Under the pieces are notes generated by a model. It did not search any database, was not told the origin of the DNA, and worked only from the letters and a program-made list of their open reading frames with translations. The position numbers and the translations under genes were made by a program. A stretch of 64,000 nucleotides of DNA, from assembly GCA_011503125.2 (NCBI GenBank), contig WWBZ02000033.1, positions 1,922,001-1,986,000 on the forward strand. The letters run 5' to 3'. Positions 36,163 through 46,060 of this stretch are shown here, piece after piece (within the stretch, counting starts at the first letter, position 1; every line of letters begins with the position of its first letter). The DNA is from Botryosphaeria dothidea. Its lineage: Eukaryota; Ascomycota; Dothideomycetes; Botryosphaeriales; Botryosphaeriaceae.

Positions 36163-36747
36163 CTAACGATGAAGCTGTATCAATAAACTCTTCATCCAAT
36201 GAGGTGCCACCGTAGAGCAGAAAGAAATCCGTCGGATTTTCGGATATTCGGATTTATGAACGTCAGCACCGCAGGACGCACCACGCGGACGCACAACGTC
36301 GATGACATCCATGAAGCTCTTGAACAACGGAACGTTCTTGTCGCGGAGCTTCTTGAAATCGTCGTCATTCACGTAAGAGGTAAAGTATGCGTGCGTCACA
36401 TCAGCGCAGGCATGCTTCAATTTTTCAATGGTGGTTTCCTGCGGCTCCAGAAAGTCGACGGCCACGAATTCGATGCGCGGATCGATCCAGTAATTCGGAA
36501 GCGCCCGGCGCGATGAGATCACGATTTTCTTCCTGAGACGTTCAATTTAGCTCAGCGGGAGATCTCCTAGTGGGCGCTGCCTTGACGGATGAGGAGCAGG
36601 ACTCTGGGGAAGACGAAGCGAGGTAACGTACCATTCCGATTTGGGGGTGCGAATCAGATGCTCGATAATGGCGTGGCCAGTGATACCGTTGGCTCCGCTG
36701 ACGAAAGCGGCCTTTGCCGTGTTGGGTACGTAAAGTGAATTGCTCAT
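36163..36747 (-). pseudogene. PRISE-type NAD(P)-dependent reductase (SDR), truncated
   Basis: Exon 1 is 36747..36632, intron 36631..36533 (99 nt), exon 2 36532..36163, 161 residues against roughly 380-400 for the family. The N-terminus is intact: AAFVSGANGITGHAIIEHLI (Rossmann GxxGxxG), TPKSEWKKIVISSRR, FVAVDFLEP, THAYFTSYV, LRDKNVPLFKSFMDVIDVV. After that point the expected strand with the lost LQTGGKHYG-type motif is replaced by unrelated sequence ending at a TAG. The catalytic region is absent, so it cannot work as a PRISE enzyme. Confidence 0.8.
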
Positions 36748-38050
36748 TTTGGTCGGCGCAAGCAAAAATTCCCGAGCTGTGCTTTGCTGTCACCCGGCGT
36801 ACCTCGCAAAACTCATTTGAAGACGGCCCGGTCACGCTGGGAGGCGGCATTAACCTTCGTACGAATGCTAAATGCCGGCGCGTTTAATCATCCAAGGTGG
36901 GTATTGTGGGACTCTGGATGCCAACCCCCGACTATCACTTTGAGACCCCGCTGCGGCTCCCCTTGGCAATATGGCAGTTCACTGTGTCTGTTCCTCACGA
37001 GTTGCCAAAGATATGGAGTAAGTATTGAGTGGCCCTAAGTGTGATTTGACCAGTCCTCGCATACAGTGGTAATGGATTCTGAGTGAACGTCTTGTCAAAA
37101 TCATGACTTCATTCGTACTACCTCGCGGCTCCGTCTAGAGTGTTCAAAGCGAAGATCTTCCGGATAGTTATACCGAAGTTCATCTTACCAGCCAATGAAG
37201 TCCTGAGGCTCTGCAACCTCCCAAACTCCATCGGGTGAACGCCCGAGCCCCGGAAGTTGAGGGAGTGTTCGACCAAGAGAATCCGCTCGCACAATTGGCA
37301 GGCACCGATCATCGGAAACGGATATTAGCGGACCGAGGCTGAAATCTCATCATCCGTCTGTAATCATAAAGGGAATTCCCGTATTTGCCGCAGCTCACTC
37401 GACCCCGGGAAGTGGCATGAACTGTAAGACAGTATCGAGTCTGCATCTGCAAGGAACATTGTGGTGCAGGGCGAGTAGTACCCGACGACTGCGCCTGATC
37501 CAGCGACATATGCTCGTCTTACGCAGCAAGGCCGGCCTTACTCGCTCAATCAAGTCCAATTGACAAAGAACATCCTGTCTGCTTGAACTCCTTAGCCCTG
37601 AGTCTATCCAATGCATCTTTATTGGAAGTTGAAGCATGTGTTCGAGCGCAGGCAAGTGGCGCTCCACCGACGAAGCCATGCAGACGAATGCTTCGACTAT
37701 CCACAGTGATCTTGATCTGACCTCGGGTGTAGCACCCTCTATGTGTCGCACTATCTCACGGCACGGCTTAGGATCTCGGCACGGCCCGCCCATCCGCAGT
37801 TCCGACTGCAAGCTCTCGTGCGTCAAGCCACCGAGCGAATCGCGACTGTGTCACATTTTGTTCCCGAAACGCTTCAGAAACGTGTGTTAGGCAAATTACC
37901 CATTAATCTGTTCTACTATCATAACGAGCGTGTACTCTAATCATTCCCGCCATTATAGTCCGTCGTATCTTAGCATTCCGTGACCCCATGTCCCCGCACT
38001 TTTGACGCGGGCGATTTTTCGGTTTTGCTTCCTCCACCTCCAGCGGCAAT
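36748..38050. other. Intergenic region (1.3 kb)
   Basis: Frames at 37395-37890 overlap on both strands without ATG support or recognisable domains. No gene called. Confidence 0.45.
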
Positions 38051-40043
38051 TTACGCCCACTTCCCAAGCAAGCTCATCAGAGCCATACCCAACATCAACC
38101 CAACAATAGCAACCGTCGTCGTCAACGGCGACGCTCTAGCCAGCGGCCCGTGCATCCAATCGGCCGCCCACATCTCGACCAGACTGACCCACGCCAGAAT
38201 GCCCGCAGAAACGGCGTCGAGCGTGCCGATGGCGATCAACGTCGCCGGATCGCTACCGTTGAACTGATCTAGCACGCCAATTCCAATCGCCATTCCGACC
38301 GGCGTGACGAGCGCGAACATGGCGCCCATGATGATCTTGGTGGTCATGGTGACGGGCTTGCCGGCGACCTTGGTCGTCTGGTCGGTGGTGCTGGATGCGG
38401 AGGGCAGCTCGGCGATGCGGGCGCCCAGGGCGATGCCTTCGAAGGCTTGGTGGAAGACGATGACGATGAAGAGCGTCTTGAAGAACGAGTCGCCCGAGAC
38501 GACCAGCGTGAGGCCGATCACTGTGGATGTTAGCGCCCGTGAAACGATGAGGGGGGATTCAAGGGACTTACAAAGTGAGTGGAAAATGATGCCGGTCTCC
38601 ATCACCGTTACCGCCAGCTTTTCTTGGCCGGGGTTCACGTGGGACAAGGAGTTGCCGCAGCCGGCGAGCGTGGTGAGGGTGTTGTTCGGGGTGGCTTTGC
38701 CGCTCTCGATGCTCTCGCCACCGACGTTGTGGTCGGTGGAACCATCAGATGTGACCGCGGGAGCTTGCCTGTCATTTTTCCAGAACAGGATCCGAGAGCC
38801 GAGGTACTCGATGAGGAAAGCAATGAAGATGCCGGCCATCATGATTGCTGCGGCCGTGCCTTCGTACTCCGCTACATAATGGATACATTCGTTCGTGAGC
38901 ATCAGATTTGCATGAGTCAGGAGCTACGGCTTGTCAGTCATTTTTAGCACGAAGGAATTCGCTTCCATACATGAATGAATGCTGTCGAGACCATGACTCC
39001 GGTGCCGAACTGTTTGAGAATCATGAGGCAGAAGTTGACAGCCTTGTTCTGGATGTAGGATCCCAGGAGGATTGGAGCGAACACGGCTGCCGAAATTAGT
39101 GGAGTCCTGGCAAAAAAGAAAATGATGGAGCTTCATACCCAGAGCACTGGTTACCAGAACCACAAATAGAAGACCTATCCTGAGCGGAACGTTGTAGTCT
39201 CGATCTCGGCGTTCACAGGTGCTGCTGCTGCTCCCGCTCTCGGATTCTCCAGCTCCAACACAATGCCTGATTAGTACCAGTCAGCCGTCAGGTCTCTTTC
39301 TAAATCATCCTGGTCAAACTGACTCTACACCCGCATGGAAATGACAGTTCTGACCCTCAGAGCCAGAGGATTCTGCAGATTCTCCCTCGCTAGAATGATC
39401 ATGACTGTCTGATTCCGTCTCGGTAGCTTCGGCACCTTCAGGCACGACAACAAACTCTTCTCCGGTCGAATCGAAACAGTACCTAAGTTTTTAATTAGCC
39501 AAGGTTTTCTTTGAGTTACAAGCTGAGAAGATTGAGCTTTACATCTCCGAGCCGTGGGCATGACATCCAGTGTACTGTGCTGGGAGCTCTTCTGTTGCGG
39601 TGGCGGTATACTGGACTTCGTACTCTGCAGTTCCGGCCATGCAGTATCTGATCAAATATTCAGCACAATATCCTCCGTAAGCAACGGAAAGTCCAGAGGC
39701 GTGAACGCACTGTGCTGTCCCGTGCATATGGCAGTCAGTGATGGCAGTGATTGACGAGCTGGCTGAGGTTGTTGCAGCTGGAGCAGTTGTTGCAGCTGAA
39801 GTCGCAGCGGGAGTAGTGGAGGCGACGGTCGAAGATGCGAAAGAGGTCCAAAGGACGCTGGATCCGCTCTGATCGAGACACCATCTGCATGAAGTTAGCA
39901 ATTGAAAACTGCAGCGACCTTGGAGTTCCACGCAAAACGTACTGTTCGTTGCCAATTCGGCTACAGGCTGACAGCATCAAAGTCTGTCCTCTCACGAGGA
40001 GGGCGGCATGGCCGAGGAAGAGAAGCCTGGTCTGCAAACCCAT
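38051..40043 (-). CDS. zrfC: ZIP-family zinc transporter, ZrfC-type, with Cys/His ectodomain
   Basis: Eight exons: 40043..39943, 39884..39711, 39647..39543, 39482..39324, 39266..39139, 39086..38971, 38923..38572, 38520..38051; 534 residues, all phases consistent. After a signal-like start comes a long outer domain with four Cys/His clusters: ACSRIGNEQWC (27-36), DCHMHGTAQYC (84-94), GCHAHGSEMYC (119-129) and NCHFHAGVEHC (172-182), plus SHDH at 153-156. The ZIP body follows: FGTGVMVSTAFIHLLTHAN, ETGIIFHSLLIGLTLVVSGD, VIVFHQAFEGIALGARI. The histidines of the two central helices that hold zinc are present. The family moves zinc into the cell. Aspergillus ZrfC works in alkaline, zinc-poor media, and this gene has the same divergent partner. 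Confidence 0.9.
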
Positions 40044-41082
40044 TGCTACGTTGGTGAGGTGTTCGGGGCTGCGGAAAAGAATTAAAGAAACTAGCTCAAG
40101 GCTAGGGTAGCATATAACTGGACATCTCGGGTAGGCAAGCGAGCAGTGCAAGGGAACACCCACAAGGTGTCGCATTGTCTTGGCGTGCCAAGAAGCCCGC
40201 CGAGCAGGCGGAGTGTAAAACTGGGGCGTGAGCCTGACCTCGAGGCGGAAACGAAGGGAAGAGCAGCAGTGGGTAAGCTGCGGCGCGACAGAGCGGGCCA
40301 ATGACCGGGCGTAGGATTGGCTTTGGAGCCAGTGCGCAGCGGTGAAGTGGATTCCCAAAATGAGCACCTTGATGTCCCGCCGGGCATCCCCGCGCCATTT
40401 GTTCCGCACCGCTCCCCGCCTGCTCCAGCGGAGCCTGTCCGACCATCACTGTTTACTGTTTCAATCTTGGTTCCACCCGTTTTGTCGTGCTCTTGCATCG
40501 GCTGCCCTCCGTCTGGTCAATCCCCAGATCAAACATGGCCAAAACGGGAAATTTGATATGCGGCGGCTCGAAGAAATAGGCGCCCACAGCTATTTCTCGC
40601 GGCGTTACAAATAGAAATGCCGGCCCGCATCGATAGACACTCGGAACAGCATCAGTGCATGCCTTGGCCTTCTTGGTACCTCCACCTACTATGCCGCAAC
40701 TATGCTGACGCCCGCTGCTTCGCGCCAAAACTCCGTCTTAGCCGTAGCGGCTTGCCGTACCAAATGTAACCCGATCCTGCTGGAGCTGAAAAAATTCGCG
40801 TTCTTTTCGCCCTCCACCCCGCTTTTGGAAGGGCCTTCCGGAGAATGCCTATGCCTCTTCCCATGCTACCACCACCGTCATCTTCTTGGCAAGGCCATCA
40901 TGGTGGTGCTCAGCAAGCAGGTACATCGAGCGTGAGTCGGTAGACATCGTTCCTGCCGGGTGATGGACGAATATATAAGGCTAAGGCAAGAACAACAATT
41001 CCAGGGTCAGTGATCTTACTCCACTCCTCCACCCTTACATCCAACGCTTCCTGGCCAGTCAATTCAGCGCCCAGCCACCATC
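40044..41082. promoter_or_regulatory. Shared divergent promoter of the zinc pair
   Basis: 1039 bp separate the two ATGs. I find CAAGGT at 40163-40168 and its complement ACCTTG at 40366-40371 (A. fumigatus ZafA consensus). GCCAAG/CTTGGC, the PacC-type core, is at 40179-40184, 40187-40192, 40663-40668 and 40885-40890. A TATA box (atatataagg, 40971-40980) precedes the zincophore gene. The motifs are short, so chance hits are possible, but their grouping and the known regulation of the aspf2-zrfC pair by zinc and pH make a role likely. Confidence 0.65.
40163..40192. promoter_or_regulatory. Candidate ZafA site next to inverted PacC-type sites
   Basis: CAAGGT (40163-40168) is followed 10 bp later by CTTGGC-GT-GCCAAG, two inverted PacC-type cores. 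This compact group lies about 120 bp before the transporter ATG, where dual control by zinc shortage and alkaline pH would be read out. Confidence 0.5.
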
Positions 41083-42228
41083 ATGAAGCAAGCTCTTTCA
41101 AACATTCTCATTGCCTCCTTGGCTGCCATGCCGCTGGTTTCAGCGGCTGTCCCCAGAGCCAGGCGTGAGGTAGTGACTGTCACTCAGACAATCACTGGCT
41201 ACAACTCAGGCCCAACCCCATGGGACTGGGCTGCTGGTGCCACCGCTGACTACCCCATCCACTCCTCTTGCAACGGCACTGAGAGGGCTCTTCTCACCAA
41301 GGGCCTGAACGAGGCTATCAAGCTTGCACAGCACGCTAAGGAGCACATTCTGCGCTTTGGCAACAGTTCCGAGTACTACACCAAGTACTTCGGCGATGCT
41401 CCCACGGGTGAGGCCATTGGATGGTTCGAGAAGCTCATCAGCGGTGATCGCGGCGGCATTTGGTTCCGCTGTGATGATATTGATGGCAACTGCCACCAGG
41501 ATGGTAAGTCACTTCACCGTCCATTCACTTTCATTGTGGATACTGATGTTTACAGGCTGGGGTGGCCATTGGCGCGGCGAGAATGCTACGGATGAAACCG
41601 TCATTTGTCCGCTTTCATACACCACCCGCATGCCGCTCGAGGGCATGTGCGGCTACGGTTACACCGTTGCCGCCGGCAAGCTCAACTACTTCTTCGCCGC
41701 CGATCTGATCCACCGTCTCTACCACCTGCCCAAGATTGGTGAGACTATCGTCGAACACTACGCCGACACTTACGCTGAGTGCCTCGGGCTGGCCAAGACC
41801 AACCCTTCCGAGGCCGTGCGCAACACCCACAGCCTGCAGTACTTCGCGCTTGACGTCTACGCTTACGACATTGCCCTCCCGGGCGAGGGCTGCACTGGCA
41901 AGGACACCGAGTCGTCTTCTTCTTCCGAAGCCGCTGCGTCGTCCACTCCGGCTCCCTCCTCCGCCCCAGCCACCACTGCCGCACCTTCCGCTTCCGCTTC
42001 GGCGCAGTCTGCTGAGGGATCCGAGTGCCACAGCCATTCTGACGGTGTTGTTCACTGCATGGCGGATGAGACGGCCACTCCTACTACTACCACTCATGAG
42101 CCCGCCTCTACCACCGCCGAGGCAGCCGCTGTAAGCACCATCCCTTCTCAAAATAAATAAATTTGATATACTGACATCATGCACAGGAGTGCCACACGCA
42201 TGCCGATGGCGTCGTGCACTGCGCATAG
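41083..42228 (+). CDS. aspf2: Pra1/Zps1/Aspf2-like secreted zincophore
   Basis: Exons are 41083..41503, 41556..42130 and 42187..42228, giving 345 residues. The signal peptide is MKQALSNILIASLAAMPLVS. The body is the conserved Zps1/Pra1 domain: TPWDWAAGATADYPIHSSCN, GGIWFRCDD, GGHWRGENATDETVICPLSY, and the metalloprotease-like DLIHRLYHLPKIGETIVEHY. A Ser/Ala/Pro linker follows, then two zinc-binding-type repeats, ECHSHSDGVVHC (297-308) and ECHTHADGVVHC (333-344), the second carried by its own 42-nt exon. Pra1 of Candida captures zinc outside the cell and returns it to Zrt1. Aspf2 is the mould homologue and a known allergen. Divergent placement beside the ZIP gene strongly supports the call. 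Confidence 0.92.
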
Positions 42229-43765
42229 TTAACTCTCAAAACGTTGATGGACGACGGATACGAAAATCATGGAATATAATGGGAAAAATTTAATGAGGTT
42301 AATGTTTGATTGCCTAGACTTGGATTCCCCCAGGAAAAAAAGGTTCCTGAGTACTGCTTAGAGATGTTAGTTATAAGACATAATGGCCACTCCTTAATGA
42401 CTATCAAGTTGAATATCATTTCTCCACACTCTAGTGGATTAACTCTCGGTAACCTTATCGTGCCTCTGGGGCAAGGGTCCTTGATTTGGGATCTTCATTC
42501 GTCTGTCACACCCTTTTCAGCCCTATGGAACTATCACTGTCTCGCATCGGCCCACCCTACTCTCATATGTCGGGTATAATAGGAATGAGCTCATCCCGTA
42601 AACGCGTACGGATATTCGTCCATCCGCCTGTGGTTTGTAGCATTATTCATCATCTTGGCCAAACAATGCAAGCCTTCCGTAGAAGACTCTCGACTGCTTT
42701 TTGATCCATAGGCGTAGTGGAAACGAAGGCTGGAAGGCCAATAGCAGCGATACTTGATTGTGAACCTCGTTCAACAGTGGTCTTTAAAGGCTGCGAAAGT
42801 TCAAGGCCACCGTTTCCCATGCTGCCACGTGACTGTCGTATAGTTTGCTGATCGTACGACAATTTGGCGAGGGCTGTCTCGAAGACCCACCGAAATCCGG
42901 CACGCTTTCCGCGCCACCTCCAGTCAAAGCAGAGGGCGGAGAATCAGGCTGCCGACGAGTGGTCAGGCCACGCTTTTTGATACAGGGCCAGCTTCTGAGA
43001 AAGATCCTTTCTGCGGGGCTCGTATCTACTGAACCTAGCGTACACAGACCCGGCCTTCTTGCAAGATCCCCCTCGACCTCGGACCTGCGCATCTCCGAGC
43101 ACAGCTGCGAGATTTCGGTCGCAATGAGGTCGTTATCGTGTCGCGGCGGGTACAGCCGGCAACCACCTACCTACCGAACACGTCAAGGGCGGTGGTGTTG
43201 GGGCCAACGAGGAGTGGCCAACGGGGCTGGGCTGTGACGCGCAGTGCGTGACGATACTTAAGCGCCCGGCCTCCACCACGCTGATTCGCAGCGCCCCTCG
43301 AAGGCATTCTCTCGCATCCTACGTTTAGGAACGCCTCTCGTCGCCTACCGACTCTGTGCTGTCGGTCGAGAATCACGCGACAATTGTCTTGGTGTTCTTT
43401 ATTCCAAGCGTCGACAGCCCTACCAGACTTTATTGCCGGCGGCCCTGCAAAAAAAGGATCCCCCAGAATCTCTTCTCTGCATGAGATCCCCAAATACTGC
43501 TGCCGCCTCCTCCTACATGTCGCATAATCTTCCCCTGCCGGTCGTATGATATTGACCTCGTGGCTCTTGCCTGTGTCTCTTTAATTCCACCGACCTGGGC
43601 ATTCTTGGACCGCCGTTGCTTGTCGTTCTGTCACCGTTCGCTGGTCGTTCGCTACCTCGTGGTTTCTTCGCGCGCTTGATTTCTTTGCGACAATTCTTGC
43701 TTTTCCCTTCATCTAATCCCTTTTAACTTATCGAGAGCCGAGCTCATTCGTAACTGTTTTCCATA
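42229..43765. other. Intergenic region (1.5 kb) upstream of noxB
   Basis: The last 450 bp are rich in C and T, like a long NOX leader. Short frames on both strands are not convincing. Confidence 0.45.
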
Positions 43766-45606
43766 ATGAGTGGGCAAGAACGGTGGAAGTCGCTCTTGGA
43801 GCCGCGGAAGCTCGTCTTCTACTTCATCTTTCATGGCGTGCACCTAGCGCTGTTCGCCTATGGCTGGTCAGCATCCCTTTGGCTCTCTCTCAACGACCTT
43901 TCTGACAATCCAAAAGGTGGAAGCAGGCCTCAGACGCACGGTTGGCACCGCTCAACCTGTTGAGATTCTCGGTGTGGATCTCGCGTGGCGCTGGCCTCGT
44001 GCTCAGCGTCGACACCACATTGATTGTCCTGCCAATGTGTCGAACTCTACTCAGGCTTGTCCGGCCGAAGATCCGCTGGCTTCCGTTGGACGAGTCGATA
44101 TGGTTCCACAGACAGGTGGCATACACCATGGTCTTCTGGACTGCAGTCCATACCATGGGCCACTACGTGAAGTAAGCAATTTTGACTTCTCCCAACTCAT
44201 GCCCCAACCTCAAGGCATCAGAGCACGGAGAAGGCGTAGAACTGACCGTACCCAGTTTCTTCAACGTCGAGGCCACCCAAGTCCGCCCTGAGCTTGCCGT
44301 CCAGATTCACTATACCCAGGCTGGCGGCGTCACAGGCCACGTGATGCTCCTCTGCATGCTCTTGATCTACACCACGGCCCACGCCAGGATCCGCCAGCAA
44401 TCATTCGAGACGTTCTGGTACACCCACCACCTCTTCATCCCGTTCCTGCTTGGCATGTACACCCACGCCACCGGGTGCTTCGTCCGCGACACCGTCCCTC
44501 CCATTTCCCCGCTCGCGGGCAAGATGTTCTGGGACCACTGCCTGGGCTACGAGGGATGGCGATGGGAGCTCGTGGGCGGAGGCCTGTACCTGATCGAACG
44601 CCTCTACCGCGAGGTCCGCGCCCGGCGGGACACGAAGATCGTGAAGGTCGTGAGGCATCCCTACGGTAAGTGATCCGCACCCCCCCCCCCACCAAAAACG
44701 AATGGGCACCACTACTGACACGTCCGCACAGACGCCGTCGAAATCCAATTCGTCAAGCCGTCGATGAAGTACAAGGCCGGCCAGTGGCTCTTCCTCAACT
44801 GCCCCGAAGTCAGCTCGCAGCAGTGGCACCCCTTCACCATCACCTCCTGCCCCTTCGACCCCTACATCTCCGTCCACATGCGCCAGGTCGGCGACTGGAC
44901 GCGCGCCTTCGCCGACGCCATCGGCGCCGGTCCCGCGCAGGCCAAGTTCTACGACTCCATGGACCCGATGGGCATCTACGAGGTCGCGCTGCAGCACGGG
45001 CAGGAGATGCCCGCGCTGCGCGTCGACGGGCCGTACGGCGCGCCGGCGGAGGACGTGTTCGAGAACGAGATCGCGGTGCTGATCGGCACGGGCATCGGGG
45101 TGACGCCGTGGGCGTCCGTCCTCAAGAACATCTGGCACCAGCGGCAGGCGGGATCGCTGAAGCGGCTGCGGCGCATCGAGTTCATCTGGGTGTGCAAGGA
45201 CACGGCGGCGTTCGAGTGGTTCCAGGCGCTGCTGTCGTCGCTCGAGGCGCTGGACGACGGGCCCAGCGGCTTCCTCAACATCCACATCTACCTGACGCAG
45301 CGCATGGACGCCGACACGGCCAACAACATCGTGCTCAACAGCGTCGGCACCGACAAGGACCCGCTGACGCAGCTGAAGGGCCGCACCAACTTCGGCCGCC
45401 CGGACTTCCCCAAGTTCCTGTGCGACCTGCGCGACGGGCTGATGGGGCAGAACGGCAACTTCATGAGCGGGCTGGAGAGCAGCGTGCGCACGACCGTGGG
45501 CGTGTACTTTTGCGGGCCGAACGTCGCGGCCAGGGACATCAAGCGCGCCTGCAAGACGGCGTCGTGTCCGGACGTCAATTTCAGGTTCTGGAAGGAGCAT
45601 TTCTAA
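43766..45606 (+). CDS. noxB: NADPH oxidase catalytic subunit NoxB
   Basis: Exons are 43766..43866, 43917..44171, 44256..44665 and 44732..45606, giving 546 residues. Joins read AYGW-WKQASDARLA, HTMGHYV-NFFNVEATQV and RHPYD-AVEIQFVKP. Six membrane helices carry the paired heme histidines (WFHRQVAYTM, AVHTMGHYV, WYTHHLFIP). The FAD motif is WHPFTITSCP and the NADPH motif VLIGTGIGVTPWASVL. The set FNVEATQVRPELAVQIHYTQ and FETFWYTHHLFIPFLLGMY fits NoxB better than NoxA. No EF-hands, as expected. The enzyme makes superoxide under NoxR/Rac control and serves ascospore germination and, in plant pathogens, appressorium penetration. A run of ten C lies in intron 3. Confidence 0.93.
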
Positions 45607-46060
45607 ATTTCGTTGTTCTTGAGGTTGGTGGAGAGGATCGATATGGAAGATTGAGAATACCCAATGCTTGCGATGTGTACGACCAAATGAATTTTTTTTT
45701 TTTTGGCACCTGGATATCCGCTCTCCACTTTGCGCAGCAGACATATTGATAGAAGAAGAGCTGGATCAGGATCCCGTCGTCTCCATATTTTCCTAGTCTC
45801 ACCCATCAAACTATAAATGAAATATTGAATGGACACTTTTCTCGGGGTCTGCCATACCGACTAGCTCTGAATGAAAAAATATTACTCCCCTGGTCTCTGG
45901 TACCCTCTCCATGGACAACCCGGACTGAAAATCAACGTCTTTAGACAGCCATTAGCAACAAGCTCATCAAGCTAACCAGACAACAACAGACCACGACCCT
46001 CAACCCACTCACCTTCTCCGCAGAAAGCCCAAGCAAACACGACCTCTCCGTCGCACCTCT
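45607..46060. other. Convergent intergenic region
   Basis: 454 bp between two 3' ends, with a T-run near 45695. No gene. Confidence 0.5.

Noticed and set aside
36540..36575. tRNA-like stretch (tttagctcagcgggaga) inside the intron of the PRISE-type gene
   Set aside because: It resembles a D-arm, but no acceptor stem, anticodon arm or T-arm (GTTCGA) can be folded around it.
37395..37890. Opposed frames of 143 and 84 codons
   Set aside because: The longer one starts with TTG, both are mutual shadows, and neither has a domain.
44401..45744. 447-codon frame on the minus strand opposite noxB
   Set aside because: GC-rich third positions keep the antisense frame open. It has His/Arg/Asp-rich low-complexity text and no family.
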